Source: Polynucleobacter sp. GWA2_45_21 (GTDB taxonomy: Bacteria; Pseudomonadota; Gammaproteobacteria; Burkholderiales; Burkholderiaceae). From it: a DNA stretch of 64,000 nt. The stretch spans positions 248,001 to 312,000 of the forward strand of contig NZ_MHZG01000002.1 of assembly GCF_001830325.1 (NCBI RefSeq), in the 5' to 3' direction. Below are positions 48,708 through 57,144 of the stretch, one piece after another. Each line of letters begins with the position of its first letter. The stretch's first letter is position 1. The notes beneath the pieces were generated by a model that saw nothing but the letters and a program-made list of their open reading frames with translations, was not told where the DNA came from and did not search any database. The position numbers were made by a program, and so were the translations under genes.

Positions 48708-49736
48708 TTAAGCTAAGGCTGTTAGATGAATCTGCGCAGAAGGCACAGGTTTGAGGTGTTTGGCAAATTGCTCTGAGGCAGCTCTCCAAGAGAATTTCTC
48801 AGCATGTGCTCTGGCAACCTCACGTGGGATTCGTAAAGCTTGCATACAGGCTTCCCTTAGATCTTCGTTCATTGCACCTGCAGGAGAGTCACCCAGAACA
48901 TCAATTGGGCCGGTAACAGGATAGGCGGCAACAGGGGTGCCACAGGCCATAGCTTCAAGCAATACCAAGCCGAAGGTATCGGTTTTACTAGGAAATACAA
49001 ATACATCAGCGGCTGCATATACCTTTGCTAGTTCATCTTGCTGCAAAACGCCTAGGTAATTGATATTGGGATATTTTTGCTTAATCTCCGCCATGGCAGG
49101 GCCATCGCCTACAACCCATTTCGAACCTGGCAAATCAATTTCTAAGAATGCATTGATATTTTTCTCGACGGCAACCCGTCCAACATATAGAAAAATAGGG
49201 TGTGCACTATTCAGTGCTTTAGAGCCCTGCATTTTGAAGATATCTAGATCAACACCACGTGACCAGAGCACCACATTTTTAAGCCCGTATTCTTCAAGAT
49301 CATTTTTAACCACAATGGTGGGTGCCATTACTGCCATTGATGGACCATGGAACCAGCGAATAAAGGCATAAGTGATTGCCAATGGAATTCCTGTACGAGC
49401 TTTAACGTACTCTGGAAAGCGGGTATGGTAGGCGGTAGAAAATGGCAGATTATTTTTAACGGCATATGCGCGTGCAGCAAGACCTAAGGGACCTTCGGTG
49501 GCAATATGCATCGCATCAGGAGCAAATTCTTTAATTCTGCGTGCTACTTCTTTGCCGGGAAATAAAGATAGTGCAATATCCGGATAGGTGGGGCATGGAA
49601 TGGATTTAAAACCATTCGGCGTAATCATTTCTATCTCATGGCCCATGCCAATGAGTTCGGAGCGGGTCTGCTTGAGAGTTCTAACAACGCCATTGACTTG
49701 TGGATCCCATGCATCCGTAATAATCATTATTTTCAT
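48708..49736 (-). CDS. Group 1 glycosyltransferase, Agt-like (glycoglycerolipid synthesis)
   Basis: 342-residue GT-B enzyme. N-terminal domain: TDAWDPQVNGVVRTL and TEGPLGLAARAYA; C-terminal domain: LYVGRVAVEKNI and the nucleotide-binding block FPSKTDTFGLVLLEAMACGTP. It overlaps the PlcP-like gene by four bases. Pairing of PlcP and this type of glycosyltransferase (Agt) is known in marine and soil bacteria for replacing phospholipids by glycolipids under phosphate shortage. The sugar donor is unknown. Confidence 0.82.
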   Translation of the reverse strand: MKIMIITDAWDPQVNGVVRTLKQTRSELIGMGHEIEMITPNGFKSIPCPTYPDIALSLFPGKEVARRIKEFAPDAMHIATEGPLGLAARAYAVKNNLPFSTAYHTRFPEYVKARTGIPLAITYAFIRWFHGPSMAVMAPTIVVKNDLEEYGLKNVVLWSRGVDLDIFKMQGSKALNSAHPIFLYVGRVAVEKNINAFLEIDLPGSKWVVGDGPAMAEIKQKYPNINYLGVLQQDELAKVYAAADVFVFPSKTDTFGLVLLEAMACGTPVAAYPVTGPIDVLGDSPAGAMNEDLREACMQALRIPREVARAHAEKFSWRAASEQFAKHLKPVPSAQIHLTALA

Positions 49737-50542
49737 GCGATAGCCTCTTTATTAAGAACTTGAACAGCGGGTTGATGAGCAATTTCTGCTGCGACTACTG
49801 GATCACCTTTGATGTGTGTCCAGTAAATAATTTTGAGTTCACCGGTAGTTGTTTCCACCAAGGCCGAAAGACTTTCAACCCAGTCACCATCATTGCAATA
49901 GAGCAGGCCATCGATCTCACGAATTTCTGCTTTATGAATATGGCCGCACACAACACCGTCGCAGTCACGCAAGCGGGCTTCTCTAGCCATGATGTGTTCA
50001 AAATCAGCGATATAGCTCACTGCATTTTTGACTTGATGCTTGAGGAACTGGGAAAGAGACCAGTACTGTAAACCCATCTTTACGCGCAACATATTGAAAT
50101 AGCGGTTGATGTAGAGGATGAAGCTATACATGGAATCACCAACGTAGGCGAGCCACTTGGCGTATTGCATTACCCCATCAAATAGATCGCCATGTGTAAC
50201 CCAGAGTTTTCGGCCATCAAGCGTAGTGTGGATGACCTCTTCTTGAACTTTGATATCACCAAAAGACATGCCAAAGTATTGTCTGGCAGCTTCATCATGA
50301 TTGCCAGGAATGTAAATGACTTCAGAGCCCTTACGAGCTTTGCGTAGTAACTTCTGCACTACGTCATTGTGTGATTGGGGCCAGTAGAAAGACCGTTTTA
50401 ATTTCCAGCCATCAATAATATCCCCCACCAAATAAAACGTATCTGCTTCATTGTGTTTTAAGAAATCGAGGAGGTACTTTGCCTGACACCCAGAAGTTCC
50501 AAGGTGTACATCTGAAATCCAGATAGCTCTGTAGTGCATCAT
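49733..50542 (-). CDS. plcP: PlcP-like metallophosphoesterase (phospholipase C)
   Basis: 269-residue calcineurin-like phosphoesterase, often labelled UDP-2,3-diacylglucosamine diphosphatase-like. Metal ligands: SDVHLG (Asp11, His13), GDIIDGW (Asp41), GNHDE (Asn81-Asp83), THGDLFDG (His117) and CGHIH (200-203). The segment SFYWPQSHNDVVQKLLRKAR is typical of the PlcP group rather than LpxH. PlcP cleaves phospholipid head groups, giving diacylglycerol. First gene of a four-gene operon behind a Pho-box-like element. Named by resemblance; symbol is tentative. Confidence 0.78.
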   Translation of the reverse strand: MMHYRAIWISDVHLGTSGCQAKYLLDFLKHNEADTFYLVGDIIDGWKLKRSFYWPQSHNDVVQKLLRKARKGSEVIYIPGNHDEAARQYFGMSFGDIKVQEEVIHTTLDGRKLWVTHGDLFDGVMQYAKWLAYVGDSMYSFILYINRYFNMLRVKMGLQYWSLSQFLKHQVKNAVSYIADFEHIMAREARLRDCDGVVCGHIHKAEIREIDGLLYCNDGDWVESLSALVETTTGELKIIYWTHIKGDPVVAAEIAHQPAVQVLNKEAIA

Positions 50543-50566
50543 GTGTTCAGATTAAGCCCGTTGTTT

Positions 50567-50595
50567 ATGAAGGCCTCATGACACTTTTAAGTCAG
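50567..50595 (-). promoter_or_regulatory. Pho box candidate for the PlcP operon
   Basis: Minus strand reads CTGACTT-AAAA-GTGTCAT-GAGG-CCTTCAT: three 7-base elements with 11-base periodicity (5, 6 and 5 matches to CTGTCAT). Ten bases after the last, CTTAAT (50556-50551) is a -10-like hexamer. It lies within the 82-base gap between the divergent PlcP and acyltransferase genes. Confidence 0.55.
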
Positions 50596-50624
50596 TTTGA
50601 TGACTTGATTTATATTCTGAGCTT

Positions 50625-51398
50625 ATGACAATTCATGTATCGACAGATAAAACATCGCCTAGCAAGATATTGCCTATTTTTGTTTGGGTGAAAGTATTCA
50701 TTCACGTCCTTGCAGGTGTTTTCACGCTCTCACTGATCTTTCCATTTATTAGCCAATCTCAAAAAGATTACAAAGTTCAGCAATGGTCAAAGCGCCTCCT
50801 GCATATATTTAATCTAAAGTTGATAGTCACTGGTTTGGAAAATGTGACATCTGCCCCTGCTTTATTTGCGTCAAATCATATTTCTTGGCTAGATATTCAT
50901 GCCATCAATAGCTGTAAGCCAATCCGCTTTGTTGCTAAGTCAGAGGTAAGAGCCTGGCCCATTTTTGGCTGGATGGCAAAGCAATTGGGAACTGTTTTTA
51001 TACGCAGAGATAGTGCGCGACATGCCAGGCAAGTAGTGGAGCAAATGGCAGAAGTGCTCAATACTGAATCGATTTGTATTTTTCCAGAGGGAACATCCAC
51101 CAACGGAGCTCAGGTATTGCCTTTTAAGCCCAACCTGTTTGAGTCTGCCTTGCTTGTCAAATCCCCGATTTATCCTCTCTCCATACGCTACCTCACCGAG
51201 AAAACGGGCTTGAGGAGTGACTCACCAGCTTTTATTGGGGAGATGGGGCTTTTGGAATCGATGTCTAGGGTGATCAATCACCCTGGCTTGCTAGTCCGAA
51301 TAGACTTTTTACAGCCTTATCACCCCCAGATTTCTGGGGATTCTGATCGTAAGCAGGTGGCAGCATATTGTCAGGAAGCGGTCGCCCAAACCCTATAA
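50625..51398 (+). CDS. 1-acyl-glycerol-3-phosphate/lyso-lipid acyltransferase (PlsC/OlsA family)
   Basis: 257 residues with an N-terminal membrane helix. The acyltransferase motif HX4D is at His85-Asp90 (NHISWLD), and FPEGTST (153-159) is the acyl-acceptor motif. It could make phosphatidic acid (PlsC) or add the second chain to lyso-ornithine lipid (OlsA). The second is suggested by the OlsB-like gene nearby. Divergent from PlcP; 64 bases before ppk2. Confidence 0.82.
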   Translation: MTIHVSTDKTSPSKILPIFVWVKVFIHVLAGVFTLSLIFPFISQSQKDYKVQQWSKRLLHIFNLKLIVTGLENVTSAPALFASNHISWLDIHAINSCKPIRFVAKSEVRAWPIFGWMAKQLGTVFIRRDSARHARQVVEQMAEVLNTESICIFPEGTSTNGAQVLPFKPNLFESALLVKSPIYPLSIRYLTEKTGLRSDSPAFIGEMGLLESMSRVINHPGLLVRIDFLQPYHPQISGDSDRKQVAAYCQEAVAQTL

Positions 51399-51405
51399 GC
51401 AATAT

Positions 51406-51423
51406 ATGTAATAAAAATGTCAT
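51406..51423 (+). promoter_or_regulatory. Pho box candidate upstream of ppk2
   Basis: ATGTAAT-AAAA-ATGTCAT, two 7-base repeats with 4-base spacer (5 and 6 matches to CTGTCAT). TAAAAA begins ten bases later as a poor -10. It lies 39 bases before the ppk2 start. Confidence 0.55.
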
Positions 51424-51462
51424 ACTCTTGGGATAAAAAGATACAACGCCTTAGAGGAATAA

Positions 51463-52368
51463 ATGACATCAAAACATAAAGAGATGGCTGAATGGTATCA
51501 GCGTGCTCAAGAAGAAATTCTCGATAGCATGGATGAAGAGCTCGAAATGGAGCTCGATGATGATCGCCTCTCGCAAGATGGTGGAAGTGTCTCAGTTATC
51601 CCCCGAAATGTTTACTTTAAGGAATTATTTCGCCTGCAAGGTGAGCTAGTAAAGCTTCAAGACTGGGTAGTAGAGAATAAGCTCAAAGTGGCTGTTTTAT
51701 TTGAGGGGCGGGATTCAGCCGGTAAGGGTGGCGCAATTAAGCGGATTACCCAGCGACTCAATCCACGGGTTTGTAAAGTAGTTGCTCTTACGGCTCCCAG
51801 TGAGCGCGAGAAAACCCAATGGTACTTTCAGCGTTATGTTGCCAATCTACCTGCCGGCGGAGAAATCGTTCTATTTGACCGTAGTTGGTATAACCGCGCT
51901 GGTGTAGAAAAGGTCATGGGATTTTGTGCTGATGACGAGTATGAGGAATTTTTAAGGACGGTCCCTGAGTTTGAGCGAATGATAATTCGTTCTGGAATTA
52001 TCCTTATTAAGTACTGGTTCTCTATTTCGGATGATGAGCAGTACAACCGTTTCATGATGCGTATTCATGATCCATTAAAGCAGTGGAAGCTTAGCCCGAT
52101 GGATTTAGAGGCCAGACGCTTGTGGGAGGCCTACACGAAGGCAAAAGAAACCATGTTGGAGCGTACATCTATACCGGAAGCTCCTTGGTGGGTTGTCGCT
52201 GCAAATGATAAGAAAAAGGCGCGCCTAAACTGCATTACGCATCTACTGGATCAAATTCCTTATAAAGAGATTGACCATCCTGTAATTACATTGCCGGAGC
52301 GAGTTCATAACCCAGATTACTTGCGAGGTCCAGTTCCCAAGGAAATGTACGTTCCCGAGATTTACTAA
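51463..52368 (+). CDS. ppk2: Polyphosphate kinase 2 (PPK2 family, class I-like)
   Basis: 301 residues. Walker A GRDSAGKGG (82-90), Walker B DRSWYNR (139-145), lid region KTQWYFQRYVANLPAGGE. PPK2 class I enzymes use polyphosphate to phosphorylate ADP or GDP, or run in reverse. An acidic N-terminal stretch (residues 20-35) precedes the domain. A Pho-box-like element lies upstream, and the CYTH-like gene follows. Confidence 0.92.
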   Translation: MTSKHKEMAEWYQRAQEEILDSMDEELEMELDDDRLSQDGGSVSVIPRNVYFKELFRLQGELVKLQDWVVENKLKVAVLFEGRDSAGKGGAIKRITQRLNPRVCKVVALTAPSEREKTQWYFQRYVANLPAGGEIVLFDRSWYNRAGVEKVMGFCADDEYEEFLRTVPEFERMIIRSGIILIKYWFSISDDEQYNRFMMRIHDPLKQWKLSPMDLEARRLWEAYTKAKETMLERTSIPEAPWWVVAANDKKKARLNCITHLLDQIPYKEIDHPVITLPERVHNPDYLRGPVPKEMYVPEIY

Positions 52369-52419
52369 TTTTTTCTGGACGGTGTTAATCTCTCATTAAT
52401 AATCAATGGGAGATAAACA

Positions 52420-53247
52420 TTGAAATCAAAGCTAGAAATAACGAATCGGGAATTTAAGCTTCTAATCAAACCACAAGGGCTGGATAGGCGGAGAACGGTT
52501 ACTGCATTAAGTGATCAGATCCTCAATTTTTGCAAGAAAAATAAAGTAGACTTTTTCCATCTAGACAATGCGGAAACCGGTTTGCGTAGTATCTATTTTT
52601 ACGACACTCCAGGCGAGGATTTTCGTCTAAATAATGTGATTCTCCGAGTGCGTGAGTCTCGGCAAAATATCTGGGTTGATGATTGGTGTGAGGTGACTCT
52701 CAAGTGCCGCACAGGCGATATTGAGAAATCCAATCAATTTAATCCGACCCCAAAAAAATCACTGAAGTCTCGTTTGCGCCTCAAAGAAGAAATTCTACGA
52801 GGCGATGCGATTGGTTCCGCAAGATCCATCTATTCCAACAATGCCATCTTGGATGCGGTACCAATCGATACTCTCTTTGAGCGATCTTTATCCAGCGTCA
52901 TTAAGTTTTTCCCGGGATTGGCTAAGCTCCCTATTGATAGGAAGAAGCCACTACGTATTGTTGGTGGTAATACGAATAAGATTCTGGAAGCGTGTTTGCC
53001 AATTGGCAATTTAGTTTTTGGCGATGGGGTGCAAGCCCATTGTGAAATCGCGATTTGGATGAGAAGCGTCGGCGATCCAATTGTTGGTGAGCTTGCATTT
53101 TCATATCGAGTTAATGATGCCAATAGAAAGCAAGCTAAAGCGCATAAACGCGCAGATAAATTCTTTAAAAAGCTGCAAATTGAGTTGGCTAACTGGCTTG
53201 AAATTGGCAGTACAAAAACAGCTTTGGTTTACGGAAAGCCTGAATAG
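52420..53247 (+). CDS. CYTH-like (triphosphate tunnel) domain protein
   Basis: 275 residues with TTG start and GGGAGA upstream. NREFKLLI (an ExK-type strand), SIYFYDTPGEDFRLNNVILRVRE and WCEVTLKCRTGD resemble the strand pattern of CYTH/triphosphate tunnel enzymes, which act on triphosphates and polyphosphate. Weak match overall; I infer a link with polyphosphate from the adjacent ppk2 (51 bases upstream). Confidence 0.5.
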   Translation: MKSKLEITNREFKLLIKPQGLDRRRTVTALSDQILNFCKKNKVDFFHLDNAETGLRSIYFYDTPGEDFRLNNVILRVRESRQNIWVDDWCEVTLKCRTGDIEKSNQFNPTPKKSLKSRLRLKEEILRGDAIGSARSIYSNNAILDAVPIDTLFERSLSSVIKFFPGLAKLPIDRKKPLRIVGGNTNKILEACLPIGNLVFGDGVQAHCEIAIWMRSVGDPIVGELAFSYRVNDANRKQAKAHKRADKFFKKLQIELANWLEIGSTKTALVYGKPE

Positions 53248-53249
53248 GG

Positions 53250-53816
53250 ATGGCTTTAGATAATGAGGTCGTCAATGCTGGAGTGCCCAGCTTAAAAGAT
53301 CTCTTTGTGCAATTTTTCATCATCGGAGCGGTTAGCTTTGGTGGTGGAATCATTGCTTATGAACGAATCTTATTGGTCGAGAAACGCAAGTGGCTTTCGG
53401 CAGATGAATTTATGGCTTACTTGGCGATTAGCCAAACCATGCCGGGCCTTAACTCCGTTAACCTCGCAGTAATTTCTGGCGATCATTTGCGGGGTGCCTT
53501 AGGTGCAATTACAGCAACTTTAGGTCTCATCCTGCCGGGATCGATCTTTGTATTGGCAGTGGGTATCATCTATGCGAGTGCCGCAGATCATCCTTTGGTT
53601 AACTATGTTTTAGCAGGTATTGCCGCTGCTGCAACTGGACTTTTAGCTGCTATCACCTACAAGATTGGCAGTGACCATTGGCGACATGTGCAATCGTTGC
53701 TCATTATTACCTGCACTTTTTTATTAATGAGCATTGCTAAATTATCCTTGCCCTACGTCATCTTAATTATGGCGCCGATTTCCCTGTATTTATATCGGCC
53801 TAGTAAAAAAGCATGA
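53250..53816 (+). CDS. chrA: Chromate transporter, N-terminal-type short CHR subunit
   Basis: 188 residues, six or so membrane helices; the CHR motif FGGGIIAYERILLVEKRKW and SQTMPGLNSVNLAV are visible. One of two adjacent half-size CHR proteins that together form the transporter. Overlaps the second by four bases. Substrate in this organism is unproven; CHR family members can carry chromate or related oxyanions. Confidence 0.85.
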   Translation: MALDNEVVNAGVPSLKDLFVQFFIIGAVSFGGGIIAYERILLVEKRKWLSADEFMAYLAISQTMPGLNSVNLAVISGDHLRGALGAITATLGLILPGSIFVLAVGIIYASAADHPLVNYVLAGIAAAATGLLAAITYKIGSDHWRHVQSLLIITCTFLLMSIAKLSLPYVILIMAPISLYLYRPSKKA

Positions 53817-54340
53817 GTGCATTAATTCACTTAGCATTGAGCTTTGCCTTGCTATCCATTTTGGCGGTTGGTGGAGGCACTGCAGTATTGCCGGAGATGC
53901 AAACAGTACTAGCGCAGCAGTTCGGCATTAACCATACTCAATTCGTTCACATATACAGTATTGGTCAGCTTGCACCAGGACCTAATATGTTGATGGTCCT
54001 CGTGATTGGCTATCAAATTGCAGGGCTGATAGGGGCTGGGGTTGTATTACTTTCTTTCTTCTTACCATCGAGCTTCTTGTGTTTCTACGTTGGCCGTCTA
54101 TGGAATCGTTTTGGTGAAAACCCCTGGAGACGTTCTATCCAAAATGCATTGGAGCCCATTTCAATTGGCTTAATGGCTTCTGGTGTCTATGCTGTAGGCA
54201 AGGCTTCTGTGGTGGGGGGGATTACTGCGGCGCTTGCGCTGGTGACTCTTTACCTCATCCTCAGAACCAAAATTAACCCAGTATTGGTTATTTTGGGTTC
54301 CGGAGGATTTGGTGCGTTACTTATGGCCTATTTGAAATAG
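53813..54340 (+). CDS. chrA: Chromate transporter, C-terminal-type short CHR subunit
   Basis: 175 residues. VGGGTAVLPEMQTVLAQQ and SIGQLAPGPNMLMVLVIGYQIAG are the CHR motifs of the second half. Translationally coupled to the first subunit. Confidence 0.85.
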   Translation: MSALIHLALSFALLSILAVGGGTAVLPEMQTVLAQQFGINHTQFVHIYSIGQLAPGPNMLMVLVIGYQIAGLIGAGVVLLSFFLPSSFLCFYVGRLWNRFGENPWRRSIQNALEPISIGLMASGVYAVGKASVVGGITAALALVTLYLILRTKINPVLVILGSGGFGALLMAYLK

Positions 54341-54347
54341 TCTCGGT

Positions 54348-56435
54348 TTAGAAAGTCCCTCTTAAGCCCACCATCAGACTTCTGCCTGGTTGTGGGGCAT
54401 ACAGTCTCACAGCCATTGGTGTAGTGGCATAACGAATTTGCTCATTGAGTAAGTTCTTCAAATTCATATACACAGTCCAATTCACATCCTTAATCTTCTC
54501 TGTGTATGAGATGCCTGCATTCAAGAGGTTGTAACTTGGTGCGGGACCAATTTCCCAGCTAGCCAATCTATTCTGTTGGTAGCTATAGATATAGGTTGCA
54601 TTGGTGAGCCAGCCATTGCGTTGATGGGCCAGTTCTGCACCTAAACGAGGGGCTGGTTGAAGTGGCAGATTGCCACCGGCATCAAAAGTACCTTGAGAGG
54701 CATCACCAAAGATGCGCCCACCAACACCATGCTGTTGCCAGTTATAAGTCAGCTCACCTTCAATGCCTTTGATCGTTGCTGCAGCTTGCTGTGCAACCAC
54801 AACGGAGAAGTTTTCAACATCAGGCACTGATTGACCAGTGTAGTAACCGTAAATGTAATTGTTAAAGCGGTTGGCATAGACGCTTGCCTTACCGCGCATC
54901 AAACCACTGGTTTTTTGAATATTAAATTCCAGATTGTGAGAGGTTTCTTTATTGAGATTGGGGTTACCAATATCAAACGTTGCCGTAGATTCATGTGCTC
55001 CATAAGAGTAAAGCTCTTGAGCGCTAGGAGCGCGCTGAGAAACGGTATAGGCAACACCAGCGCCATGACCTTGCAGAAAGTTCCATAAACCGCCAGCCGA
55101 GTAGGACAGTAAATTAAAGTTGCGATTTTGGAGGCTGATGGCTGGAGTATCTCCGCCAGTATTCACTGGCTCTGGTACCAACTCGGTTCCCAAGTTCGGC
55201 TTTTGAGCTACGTTGTTGTAGCGCAGACCTAAGTTCCCTTGTAAGGAATTCCATCTGCCTTCCTCTATCCAAAATAGCGCATTGGAGTTTGTTTTGGTTG
55301 GGGGAACGATGGCGTAACTTCCAGAGCCAACTTCTGTGGCATTAAGAGATGCTGCTGATACTTGGGCTCCAAAAGTACCTTTCCAACCGGCAATGGGATT
55401 ATGAGCTAATTCAAAGCGAGCTTCATTGGCGATATTTTTCCAGAGTGAGGCTGCTTCCCCTTGGTTATTAAATTCAGTATGGTTGTAGTTGGTATTTGCG
55501 GCGCTAAATTTAAATGAAGAGAAGCCCGCAAATGGATCGCGTGTTTGATGTTGTAAATCGTAGCGATTCTGTGACTGATTAATCGAGCCACCTTCAGGTG
55601 TTGGGATGCCGTAGTTATTATTGAGGCGCTCAACCGAAACACCGGTATAGCCGTTCTGACCGATATAAGAAACACCAACACCTAAATTATTCTGGTTGCT
55701 AAAAGAGTTAGGAAGTTTGCCGGTGTAATTATTTCCAAGATTCCCCTCTGCTGGAACAGTCCAGCCACCCGGAGGCTCTCCCTGAGACTGCGTGGAGCTA
55801 CCTGGAATTGAGTAGTTATTCGCATTATTAATCGCTGTATCTACGTGTACCGCAACTGAATCAAATGCACCATCAACTTCTACCGAGCCAGCTCTACCGT
55901 TATTTACAGTCTCATAACTGGTGTTGATAGCACCTGTTGCTCTATCGGGTAAGTTGGTCAGGATTCGATCATTAACTACGTTAACTAGTCCACCACTGGA
56001 GCCTGAGCCGTAGAGTAGGGCGGCTGCACCACGCAAAATCTCGACTTGATGGGTATTTTGCATATTGTTGCCAACAGCATGATCCTGAGAGATATTGGAG
56101 ACATCGCCTACTGATAATCCATTTTGTAAAATCTGAACACGAGCACCTTCAAGTCCACGAATCACTGGGCGTGATGACCCCGCGCCATAGCCTGTAGCGG
56201 ATACGCCTAATTCATTGGCAAGTGTGGCACCCAATGTAGTGCCTAATTTATTAAGAAGCTCATCACCTTGCAGAATCTTGGTGGGCGTCAAAATACTTTG
56301 TGTTGCCTCTTGTGAACCGGTGGCAGTAATTTCAAGAGAAGGTTCTGATTGGGAAAAAGCGGTAGTGCTCATTAATCCTGAAACTAAAACGCAGATGAGT
56401 TTGCGCTTAGCTAATAGCTTATTGATTTGGTGCAT
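54348..56435 (-). CDS. TonB-dependent receptor, ZnuD-like
   Basis: About 695 residues from the ATG at 56435, signal peptide ending near STTAFSQ. Plug domain with GAGSSRPVIRGLEGARVQIL and SQDHAVGNN, patterns I recall from ZnuD-type zinc receptors, then a 22-strand barrel ending MVGLRGTF. The metal (zinc, possibly other) is inferred from resemblance. Preceded on the same strand by a small His/Cys-containing secreted protein. Confidence 0.85.
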   Translation of the reverse strand: MHQINKLLAKRKLICVLVSGLMSTTAFSQSEPSLEITATGSQEATQSILTPTKILQGDELLNKLGTTLGATLANELGVSATGYGAGSSRPVIRGLEGARVQILQNGLSVGDVSNISQDHAVGNNMQNTHQVEILRGAAALLYGSGSSGGLVNVVNDRILTNLPDRATGAINTSYETVNNGRAGSVEVDGAFDSVAVHVDTAINNANNYSIPGSSTQSQGEPPGGWTVPAEGNLGNNYTGKLPNSFSNQNNLGVGVSYIGQNGYTGVSVERLNNNYGIPTPEGGSINQSQNRYDLQHQTRDPFAGFSSFKFSAANTNYNHTEFNNQGEAASLWKNIANEARFELAHNPIAGWKGTFGAQVSAASLNATEVGSGSYAIVPPTKTNSNALFWIEEGRWNSLQGNLGLRYNNVAQKPNLGTELVPEPVNTGGDTPAISLQNRNFNLLSYSAGGLWNFLQGHGAGVAYTVSQRAPSAQELYSYGAHESTATFDIGNPNLNKETSHNLEFNIQKTSGLMRGKASVYANRFNNYIYGYYTGQSVPDVENFSVVVAQQAAATIKGIEGELTYNWQQHGVGGRIFGDASQGTFDAGGNLPLQPAPRLGAELAHQRNGWLTNATYIYSYQQNRLASWEIGPAPSYNLLNAGISYTEKIKDVNWTVYMNLKNLLNEQIRYATTPMAVRLYAPQPGRSLMVGLRGTF

Positions 56436-56525
56436 GATATTTCTTTCAATCCTAATGTGCGCCAACGACTGGGTGGCGCAATAAATCTAGAGGCCAAACA
56501 AATTAAGTTTGGCGTTTTGGGCGAT

Positions 56526-56891
56526 TTACAGGATGAGGCTAGGTGGAGCCCTAGATTGATATAGCCCCACATGAATGCGGGCTGGCAAAGAGTCATTCGA
56601 TGCCACTTGCACTTCATGGAAGAAGTTATTGGCAAAGAAAAGATTGGGTTCAGAAGTGGCGAATCCGGCAAGCGTAAGTGCATCAAGCAAATGGCAGCTT
56701 ACTGAACCATGTCCAAGCGAAGGGGCTTGATCTACACAAGTCTGTTCAACACTTTGGTGATGGATTCCGGAGTGAGAAATGCTGTGGGCAAAGCCAATCC
56801 AATGAGTGCCTAATAAGCTGGCAAGCAAAAAACTCAGGGCGATCCACCCCCGGAATTGCTTGTTCAAATTGCTTGTAAATAAGGCTTTCAT
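56526..56891 (-). CDS. Small His/Cys-containing secreted protein (DUF2946-like)
   Basis: About 121 residues from the ATG at 56891. N-terminal hydrophobic segment (about 15-35), then HSISHSGIHH and CVDQAPSLGHGSVSCH, which could bind metal. The longer upstream frame (to 57029) is antisense to tRNA-Pro and is not coding. It lies upstream of the TonB receptor, a pairing suggesting joint metal uptake. Confidence 0.6.
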   Translation of the reverse strand: MKALFTSNLNKQFRGWIALSFLLASLLGTHWIGFAHSISHSGIHHQSVEQTCVDQAPSLGHGSVSCHLLDALTLAGFATSEPNLFFANNFFHEVQVASNDSLPARIHVGLYQSRAPPSLIL

Positions 56892-56910
56892 GCACCGAAT
56901 CTTACAGTAT

Positions 56911-56940
56911 TTGCTCCAACAGGCCATCTCGGTGTAGAAT
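56911..56940 (+). promoter_or_regulatory. Promoter for the tRNA genes
   Basis: TTGCTC (56911-56916) and TAGAAT (56935-56940), 18-base spacer, ending 11 bases before tRNA-Pro. Confidence 0.6.
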
Positions 56941-56951
56941 ATTGGTTCCGT

Positions 56952-57028
56952 CGGAGTGTAGCGCAGCCTGGTAGCGCACCTGCTTTGGGAGCAGGGGGTC
57001 CAAGGTTCGAATCCTTGTACTCCGACCA
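56952..57028 (+). tRNA. tRNA-Pro (anticodon UGG)
   Basis: 77 nt with encoded CCA. Acceptor stem CGGAGTG / TACTCCG, anticodon loop TTTGGGA with TGG, and T-loop TTCGAAT are all intact. Confidence 0.97.
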
Positions 57029-57067
57029 CTTTCTCTTAGTTTTACGTATTTTCAGTCCCAGTACACA

Positions 57068-57144
<77 letters not shown>

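Noticed and set aside
49733..50542. Metallophosphoesterase as LpxH (lipid A synthesis)
   Set aside because: The WPQSHNDVVQKLLRKARKG segment and the pairing with a glycosyltransferase fit the PlcP group better; not fully excluded.
56892..57029. N-terminal extension of the small secreted protein, with GFEPWTPCSQSRCATRLRY
   Set aside because: This peptide is the well-known false translation of the strand opposite a tRNA-Pro gene; the real start is the ATG at 56891.
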